Counted from the first letter of the stretch, positions 39,747-49,492 are shown. The stretch is DNA of 64,000 nucleotides from Methanohalobium evestigatum Z-7303 (GCF_000196655.1 NC_014253.1:992001-1056000); one strand, 5' to 3'. Translations and numbers: made by a program. Notes: a model not told the origin generated them from the letters alone.

Positions 39747-39770
39747 ACTAATATCCCTTTCTTTTTTTTA
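39740..39770 (+). terminator. Hairpin and T-run overlapping the channel gene stop
   Basis: GGGATA (39740-39745) pairs with TATCCC (39752-39757) and is followed by TTTCTTTTTTTT. The stem includes the stop codon of the channel-like gene. Good candidate for transcription termination. Confidence 0.6.
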
Positions 39771-39868
39771 CCAGCCAAAATATAGTTTAATTTTAAGAAT
39801 TAGAAATCATATAATTTTATACTATATTGCACTTTGTTGCAAATATTTTGTCTGACAAATCCAATTAA

Positions 39869-40081
39869 TCATAAGTTTCTAGTTTGGTAATAATAACTTA
39901 TAAGCTTTGTAATGGCAACAGCCAGTAAACCAACGGCTGATGCAGTCAGTATTACCATGATTAGATTTTGTTCTTCTGCAAACCACATCATACCATAAAA
40001 AAGCCCAGCACTTAATGCTATACCTATCGCAACAAGCAATATAATCGGATTTTTATTTGGTTTGTCTGTTATATCGCTCAT
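39869..40081 (-). CDS. Small two-helix membrane protein
   Basis: The 70-residue product has a short polar start (MSDITDKPNKNP) and two helices (IILLVAIGIALSAGLFYGMM and IMVILTASAVGLLAVAITKL). A tail YYYQTRNL follows. The start ATG 40081 is preceded on the minus strand by GTTGATAGGAC. I do not recognise the family. It stands alone, convergent with the channel gene. Confidence 0.6.
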   Translation of the reverse strand: MSDITDKPNKNPIILLVAIGIALSAGLFYGMMWFAEEQNLIMVILTASAVGLLAVAITKLISYYYQTRNL

Positions 40082-40147
40082 GTCCTATCAACTTGAACTG
40101 ATTTTATATATAAATTACGAAGATGGGGTAACAGGGGTACGTGAAAG

Positions 40148-40168
40148 CCAACGGTTTCTAACCGTTGG
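40148..40168. repeat. Hairpin upstream of tnpB element 3 (candidate left end)
   Basis: CCAACGGTT (40148-40156) and AACCGTTGG (40160-40168) form a perfect 9-bp stem with a TCT loop, 85 bp before the tnpB start. CCAACGG recurs in the right-end hairpin region (41277-41295). IS200/IS605 ends are recognised as such subterminal hairpins. Confidence 0.6.
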
Positions 40169-40252
40169 ATGAAACAACCCCGTTGGTTATTGATTTTTCA
40201 TCATAATTATTTTATTATATCAGCCCGTATCTTTTAATAGAGGCGATGATAT

Positions 40253-41257
40253 TTGATACTGACTTATAAAATCAAACATAATCGGGATTTCTCTGAAGAA
40301 CTTGCAAAAGCTAAGCAAGTAGCTGAATATGGTATCAAATATCGTACTCGTTCGTCTAAAGATGTCAAGCATATCGGATTGAATTCGGCTATTTCTAATC
40401 AGATTCTCAAGAAATATGCTAAAGACAAATCCGCTAAAAAGGTAACCAGTGTTAAACTGACAATACCTAACCAAAAAATCGAACTTAGAAGAAATGAAAG
40501 AAAGATAAGGATAACTCCTTTAAATTTAACTCTGAAATACCATTTCCCTGATAATTTTGAAAAAATCAACCAGATTGAAGTCGGTGAAAAATACGTTTAT
40601 GTATCGGTGACCGTACCTGAAAGAGAGCAAATCGAACCAGAGAATTATCTGGGTGTCGATTTGAATACAACCGGACATATAGCTGTGATGTCGAACCCGA
40701 AGACCGGTAAAATCTGGAAACTGGGTAAAAAAGCACAGCATATACATCTGAAATATAAAAACGACCGTAGGAAACTACAGGTCAAAGGAAAATACAAGAA
40801 GGTTAAACAGGTCAAAGATCGAGAATCAAGGATTGTCAGGGATCTGAACCATAAAATCAGTTCCAAGATTGTGGAAACCGCTGCTGCCAATAACTGTGGT
40901 ATCAGGATGGAGAACCTGAAAGGTATAAGGGATTCTGCGAAATGTAAAAAATCGTTCAAATACTCCCTGCACAGCTGGTCGTTCTATCAACTACAATTTA
41001 TGTTGGAATACAAAGCCAGGCTGCTTGGAGTCAAAATTGAATTTGTAGAACCCGAATATACATCACAGGATTGCAGTAGATGTGGTTATCTGGGTATTAG
41101 GTACGGTGAAGCGTTCAAGTGTCCTCATTGCGGGCACGTTGATCATGTGGACGCAAACGCGGCGTTCAATATAGCTATGCGCTCCGGTGATCAATGCGGT
41201 GCAGACAGAGATGCATCGTACGGGAGTACTGGCGCCCCGCAAGTGGCAACGGTGTGA
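40253..41257 (+). CDS. tnpB: TnpB of IS605-type element 3
   Basis: This 334-residue TnpB appears intact, with a short N-terminal part. RuvC residues are in LGVDLNTTGHIAV (Asp), IRMENLKGI (Glu) and HVDANAAFNIAM (Asp). The zinc ribbon is CSRCG...CPHCG. It should be an RNA-guided nuclease. There is no tnpA. The right end probably includes CCAACGGATTTATCCGTGGG at 41277-41296, which forms a 6-bp hairpin; the next gene's stop is at 41303. Confidence 0.88.
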   Translation: MILTYKIKHNRDFSEELAKAKQVAEYGIKYRTRSSKDVKHIGLNSAISNQILKKYAKDKSAKKVTSVKLTIPNQKIELRRNERKIRITPLNLTLKYHFPDNFEKINQIEVGEKYVYVSVTVPEREQIEPENYLGVDLNTTGHIAVMSNPKTGKIWKLGKKAQHIHLKYKNDRRKLQVKGKYKKVKQVKDRESRIVRDLNHKISSKIVETAAANNCGIRMENLKGIRDSAKCKKSFKYSLHSWSFYQLQFMLEYKARLLGVKIEFVEPEYTSQDCSRCGYLGIRYGEAFKCPHCGHVDHVDANAAFNIAMRSGDQCGADRDASYGSTGAPQVATV

Positions 41258-41302
41258 CGCCCACCGACCACAGAACCCAACGGATTTATCCGTGGGAGTA
41301 CG

Positions 41303-42328
41303 TCAGTGCACACGTATTACAATACCTCTCAACAGCCTGCCAAGAATATCCTTGCCGGTAATTATTCGCTTCTCCTCTGTCTCTTTATTCCAGTAGATTA
41401 CAAGGTCTTTATCTATAACATCATCTTCGGCATGTTCGGGGAATACTATTAACTGGTTGATTACTTTATCAAGTTTTGTATCAGGATTTCTTACTACAAT
41501 GGGTCTGTGTGCATATTTGAAAGGATTAAAAGACCCGGTTTTGTATATGACATCCCTCAAAAATGCATCAGAGTCAAGTACCATAACTGGCTCATCATCA
41601 GAATCGGTAATTATAACCCATTTTTTATCCGACTTTTGCAGTTTCTGCAGAAATGGATCTGATGGGTCTCTGGTGATATCAGGAAATACCGGACGATGAT
41701 TTTTAAAGGGTAACGTGATAACACTATCAGGATCAATAATTGAACCTTCTTGGGATATAGATATATCATCAATCTGCAGGAAATTAAGCGCTCCAAGACC
41801 CTCCATCTTACTAATCTCTGTTCTTGAGGATTCAATATGTTTTTCAAGCATTATCCTGAGATACTCTTCTTTGAAAAACTGCATCCTTTCTTTACCAAGC
41901 CACTTGTCCAGCAAAATTGCAGATGGTTTGGCTACCGGATAGAAGATTACCTGATAGATTTTGACAATTGGAACAAGGTGTCCGCCTACCTTTAAAGCAT
42001 ATCGTGTAAAATATGCCTGAGGTGCTATCTCTCCAAACAATGTTATACTAAATGTGGAAAACAGGAATGCTGTGGCTCCCGCCATTATAGAATTTGTAAG
42101 TAGCGTAAGCAGAACATTAACAGACATATTTCCCCAGAGAAGGGTTGTCAGTAGAAAGTTAGCATCCCGTCTCAATTGTAGGATTTTGATAGCGTTTTTG
42201 TGTCTTGTTTCAGCTTCAATTTCCAGCCCCAACCGGCTTAATCCAAAAAGTCCTATGGTAAGACCAGAAAATATCGCCGATTGGGATAAACAGAAAATGA
42301 TAAGTATCCATATGATTATAGGGTCCAT
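41303..42328 (-). CDS. CNNM-type (DUF21) membrane protein with CBS-like region
   Basis: The 341-residue protein has a DUF21/CNNM membrane domain at residues 1-170, with GLTIGLFGLSRLGLEIEAET and GEIAPQAYFTRYAL. A CBS-like cytoplasmic part (residues about 195-330) follows. Relatives take part in Mg2+/Co2+ or Na+-linked efflux. A helix-loop with REMQFFKEEYLRIMLEKHIE-like charge precedes the CBS region. It is transcribed on the minus strand downstream of ppsA, and its end abuts tnpB element 3. Confidence 0.86.
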   Translation of the reverse strand: MDPIIIWILIIFCLSQSAIFSGLTIGLFGLSRLGLEIEAETRHKNAIKILQLRRDANFLLTTLLWGNMSVNVLLTLLTNSIMAGATAFLFSTFSITLFGEIAPQAYFTRYALKVGGHLVPIVKIYQVIFYPVAKPSAILLDKWLGKERMQFFKEEYLRIMLEKHIESSRTEISKMEGLGALNFLQIDDISISQEGSIIDPDSVITLPFKNHRPVFPDITRDPSDPFLQKLQKSDKKWVIITDSDDEPVMVLDSDAFLRDVIYKTGSFNPFKYAHRPIVVRNPDTKLDKVINQLIVFPEHAEDDVIDKDLVIYWNKETEEKRIITGKDILGRLLRGIVIRVH

Positions 42329-42430
42329 GTTATTTCAGTATCCTTTATTTTCTAATTCATTTATCACCAGAGCATTTAATCAGAGTGTTTCATTTTAGTT
42401 TTTAGATGGTTTACGTCATTGTAATTGATA

Positions 42431-44845
42431 TTATTTTTTTAATTTTTCCTCAGTTTCAAGGACTTTAAGCGTAGTTTTCATCAATGCATCCGGATTTAAT
42501 GATATAGAATCAATCCCTTCTTTAACCAGAAATTCTGCAAACTCGGGATAATCACTTGGTGCCTGTCCACAGAGACCACTATGGCGGTTATTTCTTTTAG
42601 CCCCCTGAATGGCTGCACATAAACTCTTCTTGACACCTGAATCTCTTTCATCGAATTCTTTAGAGAGTATATCTGAATCCCTGTCAATACCGAGTGTAAG
42701 CTGGGTCAGGTCGTTGGAACCTATTGAAAAACCATCAAAAAACTCGCTGAATTCATCGATTAAAAGGATGTTGTTTGGAATTTCACACATGACATAGACT
42801 TCAAGACCGTTTTCTCCTCTTTTTAAACCATTGTTTTCCAGTTCTTTAATAACATTTTCACCTTCTTTAATTGTTCTGCAGAAAGGAATCATTATAACAA
42901 GGTTGGTAAGTCCCATTTCATCTCTAACCCTTTTCATAGCTTTGCATTCAAGTGAAAAACCTTCCCTGTAATTATCATGGGTGTATCGAGAAGCGCCTCT
43001 AAAACCAAGCATAGGGTTATTTTCTTTAATTTCAAAATATTCGCCACCGATAAGATTTGCATACTCGTTAGATTTGAAATCACTCATCCTAACTACAACA
43101 GGGTTAGGATAGAACGCGGCTGCAAGCATACCAACACCCTGTGATAGTTTGTCCACAAAATATTCTTCTCTACTGCTATAGCCGGCTGTAAGTCCATCAA
43201 TTTTTTTCATGACATTTTCATCTTCTATTTTTTCAGGGTGTATCAGTGCCATAGGATGAACTTTGATATAGCTGGAGATAATAAATTCAAGTCTGGCAAG
43301 TCCCACACCATCGTTTGGAATTCTTGCATATGAAAAAGCTATTTCTGGATTCCCGATATTCATCATCATTTTTGTTTCGGGTCTTCCCATTTCTTTTAGG
43401 CTGGTTTTTTCGACATCATATGATAGTTCACCATCATAAACATAGCCTACGTCTCCTTCTGCACAACTAACCGTTATTTTATTTCCGGTTTGGATTTTTT
43501 CAGTTGATTCAAGGCCATTTTCATCTACTGCACCGACTACTGCGGGAACCCCTAATTCCCGGCTAACGATTGCGGCATGGGATGTCCTGCCTCCTTTATT
43601 TGTCACAATCGCACCTGCAGTTTTCATGACGGGTTCCCAGTCGGGAGTTGTGGTGTCAGCAATTAGTATTTCTCCGGGTTTAAATGAGGAAAGTTCTGAT
43701 ACATCAGATATAACACGGGCTGTACCAGAAGCTATTTTATCTCCGATACTTTTACCCTTTATAAGCGGGCTTGATTTTTCTTTTAATGTATAGGTTTCCA
43801 GAACATCGAGATCTTTCTGGGATTGAACGGTTTCGGGTCTTGCCTGTACTATAAAAATCTGTCCTGTTTCGCCATCTTTTGCCCATTCAATATCCATAGG
43901 TTGTGATTTTTTGTAATATCTGGAATAGTAATCCTCGATTTTGATGGCATAACCTGCAAGTGTTAATATTTCATCATTGTTTATACAGAACCGTTTCCTA
44001 TCAGCATCAGGAACGTTTACGTTTCGGGTCAGTGTCTTTGATTCGCCTCTACCGTAAACCATCTTGATTTCTTTGTTCCCAAGATACTTGCTGATGATGG
44101 AGCTGTATCCTTTTTTAAATGTAGGTTTAAACACATAAAACTCATCAGGATTTACCTGTCCCTGAACAACATTTTCACCCAGCCCATAAGATCCTGTTAT
44201 CAAAACCACATCTCTGAAACCGGTTTCAGTATCAAGAGTAAATATAACTCCACTTGAGGCAAGGTCTGATCGAACCATTTTCATGATGCCTATAGACAGT
44301 CCCACCTTGAAATGGTCAAAATTGTTGTTTTCTCTATAAGTGATTGCCCTGTCTGTAAACAGGGATGCAAAACATCTGATGCAAGCATCTTTTAAGGAAT
44401 GATATCCGTGAATGTTTAGGTAGGTTTCTTGCTGTCCTGCAAAAGATGCATTGGGAAGGTCTTCTGCTGTGGCTGAACTACGGACTGCAACATCGGTATT
44501 AGGTCCATATTGTTCACAGAGATAGTCATAGGCTTGTTTAATTTCATCCCACAAATCCTGTGGAATACCAGCATCAAGTATCAAATTGCGGGCTTTCTTT
44601 CCTCTTTTAGAAAGGTCTGAGACATCGGTTATATCCAGTCCATCCATAGTTTTTTTTAATTCATCCAGAACTCCGCCTGATTCAAGAACATGCCAGTAAG
44701 CATCTGCTGTGACGGCAAAGCCGTTAGGTATGTTTATACCTTCAGATACTAATTTACGATACATTTCACCAAGAGATGCATTTTTACCCCCTACAACAGG
44801 TACATCATCCATTGTTATTTCTTCAAACCATTGTATGTATTTCAT
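42431..44845 (-). CDS. ppsA: Phosphoenolpyruvate synthase
   Basis: ATG 44845 is preceded by GGGAGTGATT; TTG 44860 is less likely. The protein of about 804 residues has the ATP-grasp domain (VGGKNASLGEMYRKL at the start, AVRSSATAEDLPNASFAGQQ), the phosphohistidine domain (KGGRTSHAAIVSRELGVPAV) and the C-terminal PEP-binding barrel (NDLTQLTLGIDRD, GLCGQAPSDYPEFAEFL). It converts pyruvate and ATP to PEP, AMP and phosphate for gluconeogenesis, which methanogens need for biosynthesis. Length and motifs are normal. Confidence 0.96.
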   Translation of the reverse strand: MKYIQWFEEITMDDVPVVGGKNASLGEMYRKLVSEGINIPNGFAVTADAYWHVLESGGVLDELKKTMDGLDITDVSDLSKRGKKARNLILDAGIPQDLWDEIKQAYDYLCEQYGPNTDVAVRSSATAEDLPNASFAGQQETYLNIHGYHSLKDACIRCFASLFTDRAITYRENNNFDHFKVGLSIGIMKMVRSDLASSGVIFTLDTETGFRDVVLITGSYGLGENVVQGQVNPDEFYVFKPTFKKGYSSIISKYLGNKEIKMVYGRGESKTLTRNVNVPDADRKRFCINNDEILTLAGYAIKIEDYYSRYYKKSQPMDIEWAKDGETGQIFIVQARPETVQSQKDLDVLETYTLKEKSSPLIKGKSIGDKIASGTARVISDVSELSSFKPGEILIADTTTPDWEPVMKTAGAIVTNKGGRTSHAAIVSRELGVPAVVGAVDENGLESTEKIQTGNKITVSCAEGDVGYVYDGELSYDVEKTSLKEMGRPETKMMMNIGNPEIAFSYARIPNDGVGLARLEFIISSYIKVHPMALIHPEKIEDENVMKKIDGLTAGYSSREEYFVDKLSQGVGMLAAAFYPNPVVVRMSDFKSNEYANLIGGEYFEIKENNPMLGFRGASRYTHDNYREGFSLECKAMKRVRDEMGLTNLVIMIPFCRTIKEGENVIKELENNGLKRGENGLEVYVMCEIPNNILLIDEFSEFFDGFSIGSNDLTQLTLGIDRDSDILSKEFDERDSGVKKSLCAAIQGAKRNNRHSGLCGQAPSDYPEFAEFLVKEGIDSISLNPDALMKTTLKVLETEEKLKK

Positions 44846-44902
44846 AATCACTCCCTTCAATTAACAGTTGCAATTTATTGGTATATAGAACGATTGTTTT
44901 AT

Positions 44903-45664
44903 TTATACCTTAATTTTCATTAAATCAGTAGCGATTTCTATGCCCTGTACAATTTTTAAGTTATTTTTAAGATATTCTATACTTTCCTGTTCGTGACCCT
45001 GCATTTGTGGATAAAGATGTGTCAGATACAAACAGGAGACATTAGTATTATAATAGTTTATGTACCCATCAAGCATGTCGGGTGTTGTGTGGTACGTCAC
45101 TTCAAAACCACAGGGGAATGAGCATTCATGTATCAAAAGGTCTGCATCCTGTGATAAATCCATTATCGATTTGCAGGGTTCTGTATCTCCTGAATATACT
45201 ATTGTACTCCCTCCAGATTCAATCCGATATCCAAGCGATGGAACGCTATGTACCCCTTTTGAACATGTTATTTTACAGTTGACCCCATCAGGTGTAAAGG
45301 TATCTCCTGCAGAAACCTCTATTATATTGGTATCGGATTTGCCTTGAAGGTATCCGTAAATTTTCAGTAAACCTGTCATCCATTCATTTGTTCCTTCTGG
45401 ACCATAGATTGTAATGTTGGTTTTATCACAGAGCCAGTTGGCTTTTATAAGACATAACACATCTGCAACATGGTCAAGATGTAGATGGGAAAGAACCACT
45501 GTGTCAATGTCTGTATGATTATATCTGCTCTCAAATATCCGATTTAAAATACCACTTCCGCAGTCAAAAAGGATGGGTTTTCCTTCGATTTCTGCTATAA
45601 TCCCTGACTGTACTCTATCAGTCTGTGGGATGGCTACTCCTGTTCCAAGAAACGTTATGTTCAT
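44903..45664 (-). CDS. Metallo-beta-lactamase hydrolase (RNase Z-like)
   Basis: ATG 45664 (MNITFLGTGVAIP) is the family-like start. The 253-residue protein has the zinc motif SHLHLDH, GVHSVPSLGYRIESGG, TIVYSGDTEPC and a distal HLYP region, a pattern shared with RNase Z and related MBL phosphodiesterases. The flexible exosite arm of true RNase Z is not evident, so the substrate (tRNA 3' trailers or a small molecule) is uncertain. A tRNA-Leu gene lies just beyond its promoter. Confidence 0.82.
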   Translation of the reverse strand: MNITFLGTGVAIPQTDRVQSGIIAEIEGKPILFDCGSGILNRIFESRYNHTDIDTVVLSHLHLDHVADVLCLIKANWLCDKTNITIYGPEGTNEWMTGLLKIYGYLQGKSDTNIIEVSAGDTFTPDGVNCKITCSKGVHSVPSLGYRIESGGSTIVYSGDTEPCKSIMDLSQDADLLIHECSFPCGFEVTYHTTPDMLDGYINYYNTNVSCLYLTHLYPQMQGHEQESIEYLKNNLKIVQGIEIATDLMKIKV

Positions 45665-45834
45665 ATTACTACTATAATAAGGCTTAAGTAACTTAACTTT
45701 AATCATGGGTGATGTTCGATAAAAACTATAAAACCCCTACTGTATATCAGGCTTTATTCCGCAGGTTTTAAAAACCCCTTTGTATATTCAATGGTTGTAT
45801 TCAATGGTTGAAATCAAAAATAAAATTACAACCT

Positions 45835-45918
45835 GCGAGGGTTGCCGAGCTGGTCAAAGGCGCCAGACTTAAGATCTGGTACCGAAGGGTTGCGTGGGTT
45901 CAAATCCCACCCCTCGCA
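45835..45918 (+). tRNA. tRNA-Leu (TAA anticodon)
   Basis: The acceptor GCGAGGG pairs with CCCTCGC, with A73 at 45918 and no encoded CCA. The anticodon stem is CCAGA/TCTGG with loop CTTAAGA, giving TAA (45870-45872), and a long variable arm (TACCGAAGGGTTGC) marks a class II tRNA. The T-arm GTGGGTTCAAATCCCAC is perfect. An AT-rich promoter region precedes it. Confidence 0.95.
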
Positions 45919-46007
45919 TACTGTTTCGAATTTTATATAAGATAATGATAAACATCTAAAAATACATTTTTAGGTAATATTATATATAGAATTATAAAAT
46001 TTCAATG

Positions 46008-47111
46008 TTAGAAGTGTGATTTCATAGTGTTCCAGAGAGTATCCATTTTTTCCTGTTTTGTACCAAGTGGGATTTCGCACCCTGTGGAAAGAATAAATCC
46101 TTTATTTGGAGCTGCTTTAATGCAACTTTCTACTTCATTTTCAATATCATCTAATGAACCATTACCAAACACATTAGGGTTGATGTTGCCCATCAGACAA
46201 GTTCTGTATTTTTCAAAGTCTTTAAAACAATATCTGGGTCCACAACCAATGTTTTTATGATTGTGGTTTTTGATACATTCAACCCCATAACGGTTCCCAA
46301 GACTGCTAACATCACCAAATGCAAAGTTCATTGCATCTGGTTTCATAGATACATCCTTTTCATGGAATGCATGCTCAGCGCAGTTGTGAGAAATAACATA
46401 CCCGCCATTTTTATGAATATGATTATAGAGCTTTTTTGTATACTTCAGAGCGAATTCATCAGCCATTTGTGGGCTGAAAAGGTCAGCTGTATTTTCTCCA
46501 TTTTCAACCAAAAACCCATCCACTCCTTCTTCCAGCATACGATCAGCATATAATATAGACCCATCGGTAAGCCTTTCGAGAAGGTAATGAACATTTTCTT
46601 TTTCCATAATCATTTCCTCACAGAGCTTTACCATTTCAAGAACCTGGGTGGCAAGCATTAAAGGGGACATTATGCTTCCTGTGATGAAAACCTCGTCATT
46701 AAGTTCTTTTTTGAGTATACTAACGGATTTAGAAACGGTTTCTATTCTTTCGGATTTTTTAATATTTTGGGGTTCAATAGTATCGTATTCCTTAGAGGAT
46801 TTCAGGGCGTACTCAGCTACAGTAGGATATCTATCCTCTTTTATATTTACTATAGTTCCAAGAGCTTCTGCTTCCACAAGCAGGCAACCCCAAGGAGACA
46901 TCACGTTGTCATGATGGTACATCTCTCTTGCAAGCATCTGAGCTTTAGCGATTCCCTCTGAAGAATAATAAACATCTTTCATACTGGTATTCATACGTTT
47001 TAAAACTGCATCTCCTGCTCCAAACCACAAATAGCCATATGGAACCCTGTCCACATCTTTCATTTCAAGGGCGTTAATAAAACGCTCTTTTGACGTCATT
47101 TCTTCTCTCAT
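46008..47111 (-). CDS. Methylcobamide:CoM methyltransferase (MtaA/MtbA family)
   Basis: This protein of about 367 residues belongs to the uroporphyrinogen-decarboxylase-like barrel of MtaA/MtbA/CmuA. The zinc-ligand motif HNCAEH at about residue 245 (H-x-C) and the second Cys in LSTGCEIPLG near the end are present. It would transfer a methyl group from a methylated corrinoid protein such as MtmC to coenzyme M. ATG 47099, preceded by AGAGAAGAA, is an alternative start. Whether it is MtbA or a paralogue cannot be settled by eye. It is about 12 kb from mtmCB. Confidence 0.85.
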   Translation of the reverse strand: MREEMTSKERFINALEMKDVDRVPYGYLWFGAGDAVLKRMNTSMKDVYYSSEGIAKAQMLAREMYHHDNVMSPWGCLLVEAEALGTIVNIKEDRYPTVAEYALKSSKEYDTIEPQNIKKSERIETVSKSVSILKKELNDEVFITGSIMSPLMLATQVLEMVKLCEEMIMEKENVHYLLERLTDGSILYADRMLEEGVDGFLVENGENTADLFSPQMADEFALKYTKKLYNHIHKNGGYVISHNCAEHAFHEKDVSMKPDAMNFAFGDVSSLGNRYGVECIKNHNHKNIGCGPRYCFKDFEKYRTCLMGNINPNVFGNGSLDDIENEVESCIKAAPNKGFILSTGCEIPLGTKQEKMDTLWNTMKSHF

Positions 47112-47186
47112 TTATTCATACTCACATTGTGTATATATCTAAACAGTTGGATATTACTTTTGGCATTAAAAAAAGGAAATGGATTT

Positions 47187-48893
47187 TTAGCAATATCCTT
47201 CAGACCCAAGTTGCCAGTAATCTATTATCTGTGAAATATCTTTAAAGCTCAATTTTCCGGCATAATAATCATTAATAGCTTTTGATAGTTCACTTCTGTC
47301 TATTACATAGTCTTGGTTAGAATCATATGAATGATATTTGGATATATCAGATTCATTCTTTGAGGCTGTCCACGTCATTGTAATTGATAAACTTAGTAAC
47401 ATTAGATAACTAATTTTATTATCAGTTACATTCGTGAGATATACTCACCGGGTGTAACGCTACACCCTCTATCCCATCTAAATCAGGGATTGCTTTTTTC
47501 ATAATATTATAGGCACCATTTACATCGGCATTGATTATAGTGCCGTTAGATGATCGGAAAAGCCCTCTTTTAATTCTTTTACCAAGATAAGAAGTCCTTC
47601 TCTCAACTGGTTCACCATCGAGGAACGAACACTTCGATGTATAGGATTCTTCTTGCTCAATCACTTTCAATCCAACATCTTCGGCTTTGTATTTTAGTTG
47701 TTCAAGAAGTCTATGAAATGGAATCTGCGTGAACTTTTGGTTGTTACGCTTACCCATATCCACTTCTTGTTTCCACCCTTCGTTATATCCAATGACTAGT
47801 GTGCCGATGTTGTGTTTGACACAAAAATCAACAACCCTTTTACTTGCTTTATGGAAGAAGTCATTGATTTTCATTTTATATTTATGGTATAGTTTTTTTA
47901 GTTTTTTGCTGTTTTTGATGCCTAATTTATCATAAATGGATTTTAGTTTTCCAGATTTTTTGTTGTAGAACTGGTTTATTGATTTTGCGACTCCGCCCTT
48001 AATAACAATCGGTTTTTCACCGATGTTATTCACCATAGTGACGATATTATTAATCCCCAGGTCGATACTGGCGATGTTTTCTTCGTTTGGATCTGGTGTT
48101 TCTAAATCCTTCTCGTAAACAATTTCACACTTATAACCAACACCCATAGGAATAATTCGAACTTGATTTAGTTTAGTGTCATCTGTAAGACGAGTTTCTA
48201 CTTGCAGGTTCGTTTTCTTCGGTAACTTGAGGACTCCGTTTTTTATCTTACACTGTTGGTTCGTGAAAGTGAGAATATTTTCGCCATTTTTCTTTTTATA
48301 TTTTGGTGGGTTGGGTTTTGAATAGTAATTTTCTGGGTTCTTTTCCCAGTCTTTAATTGATTGGAAGAAAGATATCCAGTTTTTATCCATCAGTTTTAGT
48401 GTCTGTTGTGCTGTTTGTGTGGGTAAAACAGAATAATTTTCAGTACCTTTTAACTGTTTATTTAGTTCTTCGTATCTTACCCAATCACCATCATCATTTA
48501 GAGATTGTTTAACTATGAAGTTTGCCTGGTTGTATAAGTTCTTGGAAATATGACACAACCAGCTAAGGTTTTTATCATAATTTAGGTATATCGTTTCGGT
48601 TCTTTTTACCATAACAATCTCCATGATGAATATAATTGATTAATTGATTATATTTTCTGTTATCAATTCTTATATATTTTACTTATAAAGTATACTATAT
48701 CCACTCTTTTGTATCAGTATAATCACCATCAATAGTCATCGCTTTTACTCAGTATGTTTCTGGTGAGGATTTACTAACAACATAAGTTGAAGTATCTACA
48801 TTGTCAGATGTCTTTATAATTGTTCCGTCAACAAACCATTTGATTTCACATGGTTTGTTTGTATTTATATTGAGAGAATTTCATTCATGGATT
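47187..48893 (-). pseudogene. Decayed cell-surface protein gene interrupted by tnpB element 4
   Basis: The minus strand at 48701-48893 encodes NINTNKPCEIKWFVDGTIIK...DGDYTDTKEW, a PKD/Ig-like surface-domain fragment. It has an internal TGA where Trp would fit (ETY*VKAMT) and a frame break near 48880. After the element, 47402-47187 encodes WTASKNESD...YDSNQDYVIDRSELSKAIN and a dockerin-like EF-hand tail ending SEGYC. Together they resemble the end of a large methanogen S-layer-associated protein. The 5' part is missing. Multiple lesions make a working gene unlikely. Confidence 0.65.
47422..48624 (-). CDS. tnpB: TnpB of IS605-type element 4 (zinc-finger-less variant)
   Basis: The 400-residue TnpB-like protein has the RuvC residues in ASIDLGINNIVTM (Asp), LVIGYNEGWKQE (Glu) and INADVNGAYNIM (Asp). 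The usual zinc ribbon is replaced by ESYTSKCSFLDGEPVERR, as in element 2, so these two form one subfamily. ATG 48624 is preceded by a plausible leader. The C-terminal coding region contains a GGGTGTA-GCGT-TACACCC hairpin and GTGAG-TATAT-CTCAC, which may be part of the right end or guide RNA. It interrupts a surface-protein gene. Confidence 0.87.
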   Translation of the reverse strand: MEIVMVKRTETIYLNYDKNLSWLCHISKNLYNQANFIVKQSLNDDGDWVRYEELNKQLKGTENYSVLPTQTAQQTLKLMDKNWISFFQSIKDWEKNPENYYSKPNPPKYKKKNGENILTFTNQQCKIKNGVLKLPKKTNLQVETRLTDDTKLNQVRIIPMGVGYKCEIVYEKDLETPDPNEENIASIDLGINNIVTMVNNIGEKPIVIKGGVAKSINQFYNKKSGKLKSIYDKLGIKNSKKLKKLYHKYKMKINDFFHKASKRVVDFCVKHNIGTLVIGYNEGWKQEVDMGKRNNQKFTQIPFHRLLEQLKYKAEDVGLKVIEQEESYTSKCSFLDGEPVERRTSYLGKRIKRGLFRSSNGTIINADVNGAYNIMKKAIPDLDGIEGVALHPVSISHECN

Positions 48894-49154
48894 CGTCACA
48901 ATAATTTGTTTTATTTCTAACTATGTTTTTATGTGGGAAAATTATTTTTCTCATATATTAAAATAAAACCATAAGCAAACATATACATTTGACAATTTTA
49001 TCTTTTTTAATTAATTTTTCAATTAAGTTGGATCAGGGTTGTTTTTAGGGATTATTTATTAAATAGAGATTTGATATTTATTTCAAGCTTTAATTTATTT
49101 TTTATAATCAGTTTTATATTCCATAGCATATAATATATTAGTAGAGTGGATAAT

Positions 49155-49370
49155 ATGAAAATCATCAAAGGCAATAATCTGGGACTGGGGATTAAATGCG
49201 ATTATATGGCAGTGGGAAACTCCGTAGAAGAGGTCGAAGAAAAAATATTTGACCATTTAGAAAAAGAGCACAAGGAAACACTTGATAATTTGGATGAGGA
49301 TGACATCAAAGACCTCAAATACAGAATATCAACCCTTGCAGGTCGAAGTTGTGGATGTGGAGCGCTTTAA
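49155..49370 (+). CDS. DUF1059 family small protein
   Basis: I choose ATG 49155 over GTG 49146. The 71-residue protein ends with GRSCGCGAL and includes GIKCDYMAVG and VEEVEEKIFDHLEKEHK, a DUF1059-like pattern with a Cys near the start and a helix followed by a Cys-Gly-Cys tail. The cysteines could bind a metal. The function is unknown. It lies just left of tnpB element 5 (GGGAAGTCTCCC downstream is a short palindrome). Confidence 0.68.
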   Translation: MKIIKGNNLGLGIKCDYMAVGNSVEEVEEKIFDHLEKEHKETLDNLDEDDIKDLKYRISTLAGRSCGCGAL

Positions 49371-49492
49371 CCGTAGAGCGGGAAGTCTCCCTGCGAAAGC
49401 TGGAAGATGAGAGCGTCCAATAAATATGGTTTTTATTGTAAAAAAGCTAACGGATAATAACTTATAAATATTTTCAATATTCATAATAAATT

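Noticed and set aside
47187-47402. Separate small gene for the dockerin-like fragment
   Set aside because: Its N-terminus lies at the insertion site and matching surface-protein sequence occurs beyond the element, so it is a remnant.
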